A stretch of DNA of 64,000 nt from Selaginella moellendorffii (GCF_000143415.4 NW_003314317.1:1123183-1187182), one strand, 5' to 3'; shown: positions 1 through 10,692, counted from the first letter of the stretch. Made by a program: numbers and translations. Notes: generated by a model not told the origin, from the sequence alone.

Positions 1-3000
1 GTCCACTATATGATCTACGACTCCGAATCCTATCACAAGTTCTGGAAGGCTTTGAACGAGGTGAAGGCTCGGTTGAAAGGCAAGGAGATGCAGGAGATCC
101 ATGGGATAATGGCTAAGAAGAAGATACCGACGAATGTCCGCATCTTCACACTCGCCCTTGTTATTGGTCCTGCAGCAGAGTGGGACTGGAGTGACTTCCC
201 AGCTTCGTTTGATAAGGCCGATCGAATTGATCTGAGGGAGGTCAATTTACCCGTGCCTGAGGAATTGAAGACGGCTATGGAGCTTTCGAATCCAGAGAAA
301 GCTCCAGGTGCAGCATGGGAAATGCTCAGCTGGGTCTTCAACGCAATAGCACCTGCTTCCGACTCCAAGGGCAAATGCGTTGTCGAGTACAACTGCGGCG
401 GACTATTCTTTCGAGCCGCACTACTCAAGGGTGTCCCGTGTGTTGCGGTGACAAACTCCATTGAAGAGGTGACTTCAATGAAGCATATAATTACAGTTGC
501 CAAAGAAAAACAGTATCTTCTCTGCGAACCTGGTGAGTACGCACTTTAAGTTTAAATGTTATCTCACAAGCTCCGTATGCAGGAGCGTGGCCACCCCCAG
601 ATGCTGAAACGGCGTTAACAGCTACTGTTGGGCCGAGCTCACAACCTGCACAAGGTAAGGTCACGTGAGGCCTCACGCCATTTTGATTATCGATCGTTGT
701 GAATATTCAGACATGAGGACTGAAAAGCGCACTGGTGGCGCGTCGAAGAAGGACAAACAGACAAGCAATAGGAAAAAAGGAGGTACAAATTATATTTGCA
801 ATGGCGTGTGGTCTCATGCCATTCCTTGCAGGAGACACTTCTTCAAAGGCAAAACAGGCAAGCACCAGCCAAGCTCAAACTGACAGTGGTCATAAAAAGT
901 GAAAGCACGTTGGACAGTCGTTGGGATCAGAGGCGTTTGATTCGAAAAGGAAGAAGGGCAACGAAAAGATGATAAGTAATGCCTCGCGGTCACCACCTCC
1001 TGACTCAGATTCCTATGGCGGACTCCCCTTCCCCAATCTCAATGGAGAGGTACAATGGAAGAGGGATGTTTTTCAAGTCAGGGCCACATTTTTCTCATCT
1101 CGTCGTCTTCGAAGGGTGCAAGAACGTGCAGAAACCATGTTAAGACAGTCGGGTGAGGATACGGTCCTAGGTCACGCACTAAAATAGGCTATGGATGTCT
1201 TGTATTTTGAGATGGAGACTCGGCCAGATGATTTTCCCAAGATGGTCCTGGAAGAACAAGCCATCCAGCCTGAGCAGCCTATGGAAGAAATGCAGGAGGG
1301 GGATGAGGAGCCAGAGAAAGATAATGAGCAAGAAGAGCAGAAGGACAAAGAGGAGGACAAAGAAGAGGAGGACGAAGAAGAGGAGGACGAAGAGGACTTG
1401 GATGGTCCTCACAATGGTGACGATCACAATAACGATGACGACGATAATGACGACGATGGCCAGCCTGAGGTGGCCAAAGAGCAGCGGAGGAAGGTCATAC
1501 AAGACAAACCATCAGGTAAATAATAGTACATCCATTCCTAACCTTTTACCATTTCTAACATTGTCCATGTAGGTCGCAAAGCAAATGGTAAGTAGAGATT
1601 ATTCAGTTGAATTAAGATACAAACTCTAGCCTTTAGTGTCGAGGAAGGATAGTGCCAAGCAAGGGTCGAAACGTATGTCCAATCCTTCAGAATCAGCAGT
1701 GCGCCCAAGTGATATCGGTCCTAGTTCCTCAATAGCAGTTGATGGTAAATACAGTATAGTCGATTCAATGTGCTAATGAGTTTGTTTTTAGTAGCCAGTA
1801 GGGAGGATACCATCTCAATCGAAGGGAGATATTTGGACATGCATATGGATCCGCCAGTGGACTCTACTTGCCTGCAAGAGTCATCAGAGCTGGTGGAGGC
1901 TACTATCCATATCAACGCCAAGCAAGCTGACCACACTCCACTTGATGCTGCCCATACCACTGAGTCAATCTTGTCCACGTATCCAACTGACGGTGACCAG
2001 GCGCCATTAGACCCGCATGAGGCCGCCCCAGCCGCCGAGCCGGTCGTATCCTCATTTCCAACGGACTCAACGTGTGCCCAATCGTCTGACTACGCGCCGT
2101 TGGAACCTCCCTACACTGCCCCTGCTGCCTGTTCGGTCATGTCCACTTTGCCAACGGAGGCACCAACTGAAATGGCGTGTGATCACACGCCATCGGAACC
2201 ACCCCATGCCACTGTTGAGCCAGTTGTACCAGAGTCTACAGCTGAAATGGCATGTGCCCACACGCCATCGGATGCGATTGACCCCACATTGCAGAGGAGA
2301 GTATTTCCGCCCTTCACGTTTCCTCGACCAAAACCCTCTCAACGACCATCGGGAGCACCATTCGCTAATATTGTAGATGGTAAAATTGACTTGTACCATT
2401 TTTTATGCTGACGCATTTCATTTCAGAGTCACGGCGAAGGTACTGTATCGTTTTTGATCTGAATGGTGTCCTTTTCTCCCATGAGCGTGGCTCGTCCTCG
2501 AATGTCACTGCACCCTCCAAAGCTTGCGGTCGCAAGTTGGTCAAAAGAGACAGATTCACATTAATCACACGGGAGAAACTGTGGGATCTAATAATGACCA
2601 TGCGACACTTAAAACAGAGGGCCGGGTTCAATTTGCAATTGGGAGTTTGGACATCCATGATGCGCCACAATGCATTAACGTTGCTACAGATGATGCACGA
2701 TCAGACGCGAGTAATATTACCATTTGACTTTCTCCTAACGCAAGAGGATTGCTTGACTATGGTCCATGTGAGGGGTAGCAAGCCCATCTTTGTCAAGCCA
2801 GAGGCTGTAGTGATGAACCGGACTGCTAGGTCAAGTGAAATCCTCATCATTGATGACTCGCCGATTAAAACTGCAGCGAACACGCACACATATGCAGTGC
2901 ACCCCATCTCTTGTAGTATGGAAACTAGGGAGAAGAAACCGTATGTTCTGGGGGACCTTGCAGAACGGCTTGGAGCGATGGTGATAGAGAACCGGCCAGT

Positions 3001-3289
3001 CCAGGAGGTGGCTGCAGAAATCAACCAAATGGCAGATGGAACGGTATATCAGAAGCCATTTGATCGGACAGACACCAGTCATCATTTATGGCATGTATAT
3101 TGTCTAGCCAAGCACTATCCGCATCTCCATAATCTGCTCAACCGGATGGGTTCTTCGACCACTGAACATGAGCATGGACATATTAGAGAAGAGATGGCAT
3201 TACTATTGGGTTTAAATCCTGATAGTGTGGAGAGTGATGAAATTCCAAGATTATTGTATAGGCGTTGGAGGCAAAAAATAACAGTCTGA
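1..3289 (+). CDS. Split gene, 5'-partial, with C-terminal FCP1/NIF-like HAD domain
   Basis: The frame is open from base 1, so the true start lies upstream. A consistent exon set is 1-532, 583-654, 711-782, 832-888, 931-1115 (or 1163), 1188-1515, 1573-1587, 1637-1744, 1792-2379 and 2427-3289, about 920-940 codons. All joins are GT-AG and preserve frame, and nearly all introns are about 50 bases. The exon 5/6 join is the least certain. The last exon carries the HAD signature FDLNGVLF (about 2451-2474) and LIIDDSPIK (about 2843-2869), as in FCP1/NIF-type phosphatases. The second Asp of the usual DxDx(T/V) motif is Asn, so phosphatase activity is doubtful. The middle holds an acidic Glu/Asp tract (1270-1480) and imperfect Pro/Thr-rich repeats with EMACxHTPS units (1920-2290). 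The first exon is unidentified; its VEYNCGGLFFRAALLKG stretch faintly recalls a methyltransferase motif I, which is only a guess. The function is unknown; a regulatory or binding role is possible. Confidence 0.72.
801..822. repeat. 22-bp imperfect palindrome, intronic copy
   Basis: Arms ATGGCGTGTG and CTCATGCCAT sit around a two-base centre, inside the intron 783-831 of the HAD-domain gene. It matches the copies at 2172, 2247 and 3324 in length and outer arms. Confidence 0.6.
2172..2193. repeat. 22-bp perfect palindrome, exonic copy
   Basis: Arms ATGGCGTGTG and CACACGCCAT flank the centre AT, making a perfect 22-bp palindrome. It lies in exon 9 of the HAD-domain gene, where it encodes part of an EMACDHTPS unit. 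Confidence 0.75.
2247..2268. repeat. 22-bp near-perfect palindrome, exonic copy
   Basis: Arms ATGGCATGTG and CACACGCCAT surround the centre CC. It encodes part of the second EMACAHTPS unit in exon 9, so this copy may simply be part of a coding duplication of the one at 2172. Confidence 0.65.
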
Positions 3290-3323
3290 GATGGCATGTA
3301 TTTATTTAAAAATGTAACTTATT

Positions 3324-3345
3324 ATGGCATGGGGTTCCATGCCAT
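3324..3345. repeat. 22-bp palindrome in the 3' flank of the HAD-domain gene
   Basis: Arms ATGGCATGG and CCATGCCAT are separated by four bases. It lies 35 bases after the stop codon, probably in the 3' UTR, and has the same outer arms as the copies at 801, 2172 and 2247. Confidence 0.65.
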
Positions 3346-3732
3346 TGTATTAATATTAAAAGACAATTCTTTGAGAGGATTTGCATTATACTAGAAGTGT
3401 TATAGCATGTTATTGGAAGTCTACGAAGTTGTTTTATTAATAAGGGGAAAGTAAAGATTGAATGGGGACTTGGGCTCCACCTAGACTCGGAGCAACTGAG
3501 CCAATATTAAAAGGATGGAAAGAAATTGGACGACGATGACAAGGAGAAGAGAGAGGTGAAGCAGTGGCAGGGGGAGGAGAAGTGATTGAGTAGACATTTC
3601 CTTGTTTAAAATAAAATGGCATGTGCCTCAATGCAGTTGAATTTTGTTATATTTATATACTATATAAAGGTTTGGAAACCTTATTTTACAAGTGGGATAA
3701 TGACAATTCCCACTTTAACGAAATAGAGCTTA
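3346..3732. other. Intergenic stretch, no gene seen
   Basis: AT-rich sequence with short chance frames. It has a half-copy of the ATGGCATG motif near 3615 and a short hairpin (8-bp arms, AAGTGGGA type) near 3689-3714. The hairpin directly precedes the truncated end of a family A fragment. Confidence 0.5.
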
Positions 3733-4335
3733 AATGAGCAAATCTGGACACTTTCCATAAATAGCATTTGGGACCGAAATGAGACTAACACAAAGGGCAT
3801 GATAGCGAGGGTGTTTGGCAGACACGGTAAGCTATCATCTAGCGATATTGAGGGACCAAATCTCAATACGCGAGGGTTCTTGTCAAGCCAGTGCAAGACA
3901 GAGCAAAAGAGAACTAACAAGCCGGGCCAAGTATGCTCAGCTAAATAGACACTTAGGAATTCCTTCCTTATGCTCATCCGGCCAAGTACAGATGCAAAGT
4001 CCAGTTTACTAACACTTGAACAAGAGGGGCCAATAAAGGGAACCAGCAGTACCGACCTCCTGCCATCGTGGCAGTAAGGTAAGAGTGTCCGTAAGGACTA
4101 GTCGACAGGTAACTTTCGATACCCAAAGTCACATGCGTGACACTCTCCCCCCCTAGGGAAGATTGACGTCCTCGTCGATGCATATTCGAGTCTAGAATAC
4201 CGCCAAGGAAACAACTCCAAAAAAACGTTCACAGTATTCACACTATGTGAGAAATGCATCAACTTAAATGAGTTAGGAGGCAACCTCTTTGTCTAACGCG
4301 GATGCGCTACCAGCTCAGACACCTTCCTTCTCCAA
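3733..4335 (-). mobile_element. Truncated family A LTR retroelement fragment, reversed
   Basis: Read on the minus strand, 4335-4143 matches the last ~195 bases of the family A internal region (compare 15395-15592), including the polypurine tract. From 4142 down to 3733 it matches the first ~410 bases of the family A LTR (compare 7432 onward). Homology stops abruptly at both ends, and the rest of the LTR and internal region are absent. It has no target-site duplication and no coding capacity. Confidence 0.85.
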
Positions 4336-4340
4336 CATTT

Positions 4341-4519
4341 TGTAAACTCTTGAATTTAGATTTCCCAAAAGGTCATTAAACCCAGTACTATTCAAACTCA
4401 AGTATCCCAAGACATTTAACCGATTGGAAAAAGGCATGCACTCTTGTTTATGAGCCCTTTCCTTTTATATTTGAACTCATATAGATTATCTCTTGAGTCT
4501 TTCTTTTTGGTTATTTACA
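4341..4519 (-). mobile_element. Solo LTR of TRIM family T1
   Basis: This ~180-bp unit starts TGTAAACTC and ends TTATTTACA. It matches the units at 8793, 17180, 32640 and 33008, whose consensus ends are TGTAAGCTCC and GTTGCTTACA. Flanking 5-mers are CATTT and CATCT, a target-site duplication with one C/T difference. Orientation is assigned from the complete element at 32640-33200, whose primer-binding site shows that the family reads on the minus strand here. Confidence 0.8.
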
Positions 4520-4743
4520 CATCTCTTTGACATTTTTATATAAAATTTTGATCTTCTTTGGTGATTGATACTAAATTGGAACCATTAGACAAGCAAACCC
4601 AGTTGGAATAGGATGGTATGTTGCTATCTTAGCCCCAAATGACAGATTAAAGTCAAAGAGATTAATATACTCTTTCTTGAGTCAGTTAACTGCCACAACA
4701 TAAAAATTGTATAAAGGATTTAGAGAGTACAAAGGAAATACAA
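4520..4743. other. Short non-coding gap between retroelements
   Basis: AT-rich sequence, apparently the remaining host DNA between the T1 solo LTR and the family B element. No feature recognised. Confidence 0.4.
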
Positions 4744-6165
4744 TGTAAGACACAAATCCCTAAGCCCCAAAGTGGAGCCAAAAGTGTGTTATATGGTAAT
4801 GGTCGAAATAGAAGTCCAATAAGTATAACACACTAGGACCAAAAGCTCCAACCTGAAAAGGCGAGAGTGGGAGTGAAACTCTAAACGAAGTGCTCGAGGA
4901 ATGAGCACGAAGCAATTGATGAATGAGTCTCTAAAAAGGGACACGAGAAGGACAAACACATGGCAAGTGTTGGGACCGAGTTTGAGAAGGAGTCTAAAAA
5001 GGAGTTTGAGATAGAGTCTAAGATGGAGTTCGAGAAGGCATTTGAGAAGGAGTTTGAGATGGAGACCAAAACCAAGACCAAGACTAGGACCGAAACCAAG
5101 ACCAAGACTAGGACCAAGACCGGGACCGAAACCGAGACTAAAACTATGGTCAAGACTGAGTTCGTGATCAAGACTAAGTCCGAGTTTGAGACTAAGTTTG
5201 AGTCCAAGGCTGAGGGTGAAAGCCCAAAGTGATCGTCTCCCAAACCCTAGAAGGTTTAGTAAGCTCCAAAAGGATAGTAGGGAGTTTGATTAGGAAAGAC
5301 CAGTGTGACCAAGGAAGGCTATATACCTATATGGTGGGTGATGATATAACCACTAAGGAGTCCAATGCTAGGGTGAACATGAATAGACAAGTGAGGTAAT
5401 TTAGTGAAGTGTTCAAGGGTTAACTCTAACTCCCCTAGGAGATCTAATAGTCAATGCTCCCAATCTAAATATGGGTGGCACTACCTACTTGGATACATGG
5501 TGTGGCTTATCGGAACCTCACTCTAGCCATATGACTAGGGCACCCAAAGACATAAGGTGGGGAGAGTACCCATGAGGCTTGCGTTTGGCCGTGGTGTTTT
5601 GAAATGTTACCCTAAAGTCCTAGATTGTGGAAAAGAAGTTTTGCGTAGTGACCAAGGACACGTGGCAAGGAAGTCCCAAAGATCAATAGGACTTAGTGGT
5701 CGGGCCTTTGGGCCCTAACCTAGTGGCAGTGTTGGTGAGCACAGTCATGGACGGAAAGGGATTTAGTGGGGACCGAAGAAGGGATATTGAGGAAGGGTGT
5801 TCTTTATGTCTCTAGACATTCTAAGAATGCTAAGGTATGGTCATGGGATAACCACTCATGAATAAATAGCCTAGTTTTTGGGAGACAAGACTATGGTACA
5901 GGTGGTTTTGGACTACTCATGAAACAAAGGTAAATGGACATAGCTTTAGTGTAACAGGTTAATATGTCAGTGGTATCTTTGGGTGTCTGTCGTGGGATTG
6001 GACATGTAGAGCATTTGGACAAAGTGTAAAGGCTAAGGGGCATAGATGCCATTCACGGGGCTAGCATGTTTCTAAGTCGGGACAAAGGTTATAAGTGAGA
6101 CTCTTCCAAGTGGTCAAAGATATAGTTAAATGACTAAAGTAGAATGGAAAATTTAGTTGCTTATA
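4744..6165 (+). repeat. 5' LTR of family B
   Basis: Starts TGTAAGACACAAATCCC and ends in a decayed CGCTTACA. The same sequence occurs at 18846-20289 and, reversed, at 22360-24304. It contains a hexamer-based minisatellite at about 4976-5232 followed by the LTR module GGGTGAAAGCCCAAAG ... GATAGTAGGGA at 5215-5282. Confidence 0.82.
4976..5232 (+). repeat. Degenerate hexamer minisatellite within the family B LTR
   Basis: Runs of GAGTTTGAGAAG- and ACCAAGACTAAG-like hexamers. One strand reads as a Glu/Lys/Thr-rich frame, but the frame is a by-product of the repeat: other copies differ in length and frame, and it lies inside an LTR. Confidence 0.8.
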
Positions 6166-6182
6166 ACTTGGTATCCTTAGTC
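6166..6182 (+). other. Probable primer-binding site of family B
   Basis: TTGGTATCCTTAG begins three bases after the 5' LTR. It resembles the TTTGGTATCAGAGG site of family A, which fits initiator-Met tRNA priming. It is degenerate at its 3' half. Confidence 0.5.
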
Positions 6183-7426
6183 TGACTCTTATTAGTAGTC
6201 AAATATATCACCACTTGATATTGGCATCGGAATGTCCTAGGAGTGGGTCTATCTTTAAGGAGTAGTATGTCGAGACTCTCCACTTGAGTTCGTATATGAA
6301 CATGTAAGTAATATAGTGGATAGAAAGGGACCAATAAGGGAACGACTTTGGGATCTTGAAAACAGTAGAAGGTTTTTCTCAGAAAGTAGAGGATGTAATC
6401 CATATAAACATTTGACTTAGCAAATTAGTTAATATGGTTGTGGTAAACAACTATAGTTGGGATCATAGAAAAAATAAAAAGTCCGAGATAATAAAGAAGT
6501 CATAGAATTATCCTTATATAGTTAAAGATGGTGCTCATGAATTTGAGACAAGAGTTAATGACCGTGAGAAGTCAAATATGGATAAGGATATATGCTTTTG
6601 AAATGGTAGCTAGGGCTACCTTTAATAAAGGTCAGAATCACTTAAGGAATTGAGGGGTGTACTCAAAGGATGAATTTGTATTCTCATCATATGGAAAGAT
6701 AGGTTTAATGTGCAAAAGTAATTTATGTAGAATAAAGGATAATCAAGTATTGGAGTAATACTTGCAAAAATGGTCCTTGTGAATATAAAAAGTTGTGTTT
6801 AAGTGTGATGACACCTCAAAGGAAGCTAGGAGGCTAGGACCTTACGGGATGTTAAATTAACAAAGTCCAAAAACCAAATGACTTAGTAAAGTTAAAGGAT
6901 GGTTTTTAAGGCTTAGAGGCATCTCATTTAGATGGAGGAAATATGAGAATAATAAGTATCTTATTGTGGTAGAACGTGCTATACTAAAATTGTGGAAAAG
7001 TATTTATGGAAGAAAGCAACTTTAGCGAGGAGTTGTGTGTGAACACTGTGTTGTAGTGTTAATCAATAGTTGGCATAAGAAACAATTACAATTGTCTTAA
7101 TAAAAACTTAAATATAAGTGGGAAGTGTTGTGAGGGTAGGCTTATAGAACCAATGGTGTGAAGACACCAAATGTTCCAAGGTGTAATACTTTGAGGTTAA
7201 GTTGGTTGGTTTATGAGAACCTTTTGCCAAAGGAATCTCAATGCGATTGGTATAGCCTCAGTTAGAAGGTATATGATTCAAGTGCATTGACCTAAATAAT
7301 GATGGAGGTGTGGAATCACTAACAATGAGTTGTAAGACTTAACAACTATAAGATAACTAAGCAAAAGGTGCAATATAATTGATTGGATTGGTAGAAGTTA
7401 ACCTCCCAAGACTTTTTATTAGGTAA
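6183..7426. other. Family B internal region, first segment
   Basis: About 1.2 kb of non-coding AT-rich sequence with many stops in all frames and no recognisable gag, protease, reverse transcriptase or integrase motif. Confidence 0.6.
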
Positions 7427-7431
7427 GGAAG

Positions 7432-8564
7432 TGTCGCAAATGTGACTTCGGGTATCAAAAGTTACCTATCGACTGGTCCTTACGGACACTCTTACCTTAC
7501 TGCCATGATGGCAGGAGGTCGGTATTGCTGGACCCTTTATCAGCCCCTCTTGTTCAAGTGTTAGTAAACTAAACTTTGCATCTGTACTTGGCCAGATGAG
7601 CATAAGGACAGAATTCCTAAGTGTCTATTCAGCCAAACATACTTGGCCTGGCTTTTTAGTTCTCTTTTGCTCTGTCTTACACTGGCTTGATAAGAACCCT
7701 CGCGTATTGAGATTGGTCCCTCAATATCGCTACATGATAGCTTACCGTGTCTGCCAAACACCCTCACTATCATGCCCTTTGTGTTAGTCTCATTTCGGTC
7801 TCAAATGCTATTTATGGAAAGTGTCCAGATTTGCTCATTTAGCATATCTACGGAATGTAGAGATCGGCCTGAACACAATGGTGTTCGTCCCGTGTCCAAA
7901 TTCGCAATCTAAGGACATTCCATATTTAATAAGTTTCGAGCTTGTCCTAGAGACTAACTCTTGATACTAAGGGAGGCTTGGGGTGAAAGCCCAAAGCGTG
8001 TGTTCCTCAAGGGGGGGGCGGGGGGGTATAGTAGGGATACTGGGTAGGTCGAGCATGGCTGACTAACCTGAGGCATAGTCTAGCTCCCACTTGCGTGCCT
8101 GTCCTTGTTCTGCATCTGGCTTGGGTCTAAGCCCAAGTTCCATTCCATGCTAGCTGGTGGAGTACCCATGTCCTTGCGTTAGGCTACCGGTATGCTGAAA
8201 TAGCACCAAACTCCGTTTGGCTCCGTTTTGCATGCTGGTCCTGGCATTGGGATGTTGGTTGCTCCAGAACTGTTCCAAATCGCTTCGGGCTCCTGTCCCT
8301 TCGCTCCTTGGGCTTCATGCTCGGGAGTTGCTCCGTGGTTCGGTTCTGTCACTCCTCGGCTCCATGCTTGGGAGTTTGGCACCATTCCTTCGTTTAGTGG
8401 CCCAAGGCCCTAAACCTCGGGTTCTTGTGGACACGTGGCATGGACACGTGGCATGTGACACATGGCATCTGTCACATGGCACAAAGAGGGTTTAGGTTCC
8501 ACTTCATAGTGTTATCCTATAATAAATCACCATAGGATAAAAGGTCAAAATCACGTGCACTACA
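7432..8564 (+). mobile_element. Solo LTR of family A (subtype A1)
   Basis: A 1133-bp unit running TGTCGCAAATGTG to GTGCACTACA, matching the LTRs at 9534 and 15593 along most of its length. It is flanked by a perfect duplication GGAAG (7427-7431 and 8565-8569). No internal region follows, so it is a product of LTR-LTR recombination. It differs from the LTRs of the 9534-16735 element by a replaced block of about 170 bp (7534-7710). It carries the shared LTR module and poly-G tract near 7980-8035 and CACGTGGCAT repeats near 8435-8480. Confidence 0.92.
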
Positions 8565-8569
8565 GGAAG

Positions 8570-8792
8570 TTAGATATCCCTTAAGGGATAAACTACTTAT
8601 ATTGCTATATAGTGAGTTAATGTTGTAAAAAGAAATACTCATTATCAAAGAAGGCCATTATTGGGATATTTAAACACTCTAAAACACTAAAAAGTGGTGT
8701 TTGGTATCATGAAGGTATTAGATAAGGCCTAATGGATTACATCCCTAGTGAATAATAAATAGAAGATGTTATCTAACGTCTAAGGTTGTAAA
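8570..8792. other. Family B internal region, segment between insertions
   Basis: Short AT-rich non-coding segment left between two nested insertions. Nothing else recognised. Confidence 0.45.
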
Positions 8793-8951
8793 TGTAAGCT
8801 CCTAAGTTTGGACTTCCCAGGAGGTCACCCAGCCTAGTACTATTCAAACGCAAGGACACTTAACCCCAAATATCCCAAGACCCTTAACCGATTGGAAAAG
8901 GGGGTGCACTCTTTGGATCGTCTTTCGAGTCGTTCCTTTTGGTTGCTTACA
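8793..8951 (-). mobile_element. Solo LTR of TRIM family T1, internally shortened
   Basis: Runs TGTAAGCTCC to GTTGCTTACA and is 159 bp long. It lacks the ~35-bp GGGCCCTTTCCCTC portion found in other T1 LTRs. Flanks GTAAA and GTAGA match at four of five positions. Confidence 0.82.
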
Positions 8952-9528
8952 GTAGAAATGAGATAAATTCGTCTATCTGAATTGAATAAAGCCAAAAGGA
9001 TTTTGGCAAGGCTAGTGATGGGCATACAAAGGCCCATGAGTAATAATGTTAATCCCAGTGTATGGGATTACAAGTTAAGCATATTTGGATTGAAGAACTA
9101 CTCCTTAAATTATCGAGTAAGTTCATCCCTAAAAATACTTACTAAGGTATGGTAAAAAGTGCAAAGTTATCCTTTTAGCTTGGAGGAGAATAACCGAAGG
9201 GAATGTGTAATGCTAAGAGCAAGTAGTAAAAGGATAACACTAAACCATAGGAATCAAAAAGCATAGCCAAAAGTGGTTATATAAGTTGGGAGTGGAAAAT
9301 CAAGTGAGTGCTTGAAGGTGTTACTACTAACAACTATGGTGCTATAAAAAGTCTAAAGTATGGAATTGCCTATGTTAGATCATATGGTAGTTAAAAAATT
9401 TGTGAAAGAAGAAGCCTTACCAAGTTAAGGAACAAAACCCCTTCCATATTTCTGAAAGCAATTCTAGGGAGGTTAGTACCTAGAAACATAGGTAATAAAT
9501 AATTCATAGGAATATGCAAAATCATAGT
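8952..9528. other. Family B internal region, third segment
   Basis: Non-coding AT-rich sequence between nested elements. No feature seen. Confidence 0.45.
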
Positions 9529-9533
9529 GGTAT

Positions 9534-10678
9534 TGTCGCGAATGTGACTTCAGGTATCGAAAGTTACCTGTTTGCTAGTCCTTACGGACACTCTTACCTT
9601 ACTGCCACGATGGCAGGAGGTCGGTATTGCTGGACCCGTTATCAGTCTCCGCCTAAGCTAGTTGAGAAACTGGTCTTCGCGTGTGCACTTGACTAGATGG
9701 GCATAAGGATGGAATTCCTACATGCTATTTGTCAAGCATACTTGACCTGGTTAGAGAAACTCATTCGTTGACTTGCACTTGCTAGTGTTGGGAACCCCCG
9801 CGATATTGAGATTGGTCCCTCAATATCGCTAGATGATAGCTTACCGTGTCTGCCAAACACCCTCGCTATCATGCCCTTTGTGTTGGTCTCATTTCGGTCC
9901 CAAATGCTATTTATGGAAAGTGTCTAGATTCGCTCATTTGGCATATCTATGGAATGTAGAGATCGGCCTAAACACAATGGTGTTCGTCCCGTGTCCAAAT
10001 TCGCAATCTAAGGACATTCCATATTTAGTAAGTTTCGAGCTTGTCCCAGAGACTAACTCCTGATACTAAGGGAGGCTTGGGGTGAAAGCCCAAAGTGTGT
10101 GTTCCTCAAGGGGGGGGGGGGCTGTGGGGGGTTTCAAATGTATAGTAGGGATAGTGGGTAGGTCGGGCATGGCCGACCAACCTGAGGCATAGTCTAGCTC
10201 CCGCTTGCGTGCCTGTCCTTGTTCTGCGTCCGGCTTGGGTCTAAGCCCAAGTTCCATTCCATGCTAGTTGGTGGAGTACCCATATCCTCGCGTTAGGCCA
10301 CCGGTATGCCGAAATAGCGCCAGACTCCGTTTGGCTCCATTTTGCGTGCTGGTCTTGGCATTGGGATGCTGGTTACTCTAGGACTGTTCCAAGTCGCTCC
10401 GGGCTCCTGTCCCTTCGCTCCTTGGGCTTTATGCTCGGGAGTTGCTCCGTGATTCGGTTCCATCACTCCTTGGCTTCATGCTTGGGAGTTTGGCATCGTT
10501 CCTTCGTTCAGTGGCCCAAGGCCCTGAACCTCGGGTTCCTATGGACACGTGGCATGGACATGTGGCATATGACACATGGCATCTGTCACGTGGCACTAAG
10601 AGGGTTTAAGTTCCGCTTCGTGGTGTTATCCTATGGTAAATCACCATAGGATAAAGGGTAAAAACCACGTGCGCTACA
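9534..10678 (+). repeat. 5' LTR of the complete family A element
   Basis: 1145 bp, starting TGTCGCGAATG and ending GTGCGCTACA. The shared module GGGTGAAAGCCCAAAG, a poly-G tract and TATAGTAGGGATAG lie at 10080-10155. CACGTGGCAT-type repeats lie at 10540-10595. Confidence 0.93.
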
Positions 10679-10680
10679 TT

Positions 10681-10692
10681 TGGTATCAGAGG
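10681..10692 (+). other. Primer-binding site of family A
   Basis: TGGTATCAGAGG, two bases after the LTR, is the standard plant retroelement site complementary to the initiator-Met tRNA 3' end. Confidence 0.85.

Noticed and set aside
1179-1502. 107-codon minus-strand frame opposite the acidic tract of the HAD-domain gene
   Set aside because: It is the antisense of a GAG/GAC-rich coding tract. Its Val/Leu/Ile/Phe-rich product is a composition artefact.
4960-5232. 90-codon Glu/Lys/Thr frame as a gene
   Set aside because: It lies within a retroelement LTR, is made of hexamer repeats, and the frame and length are not kept in sister LTRs.
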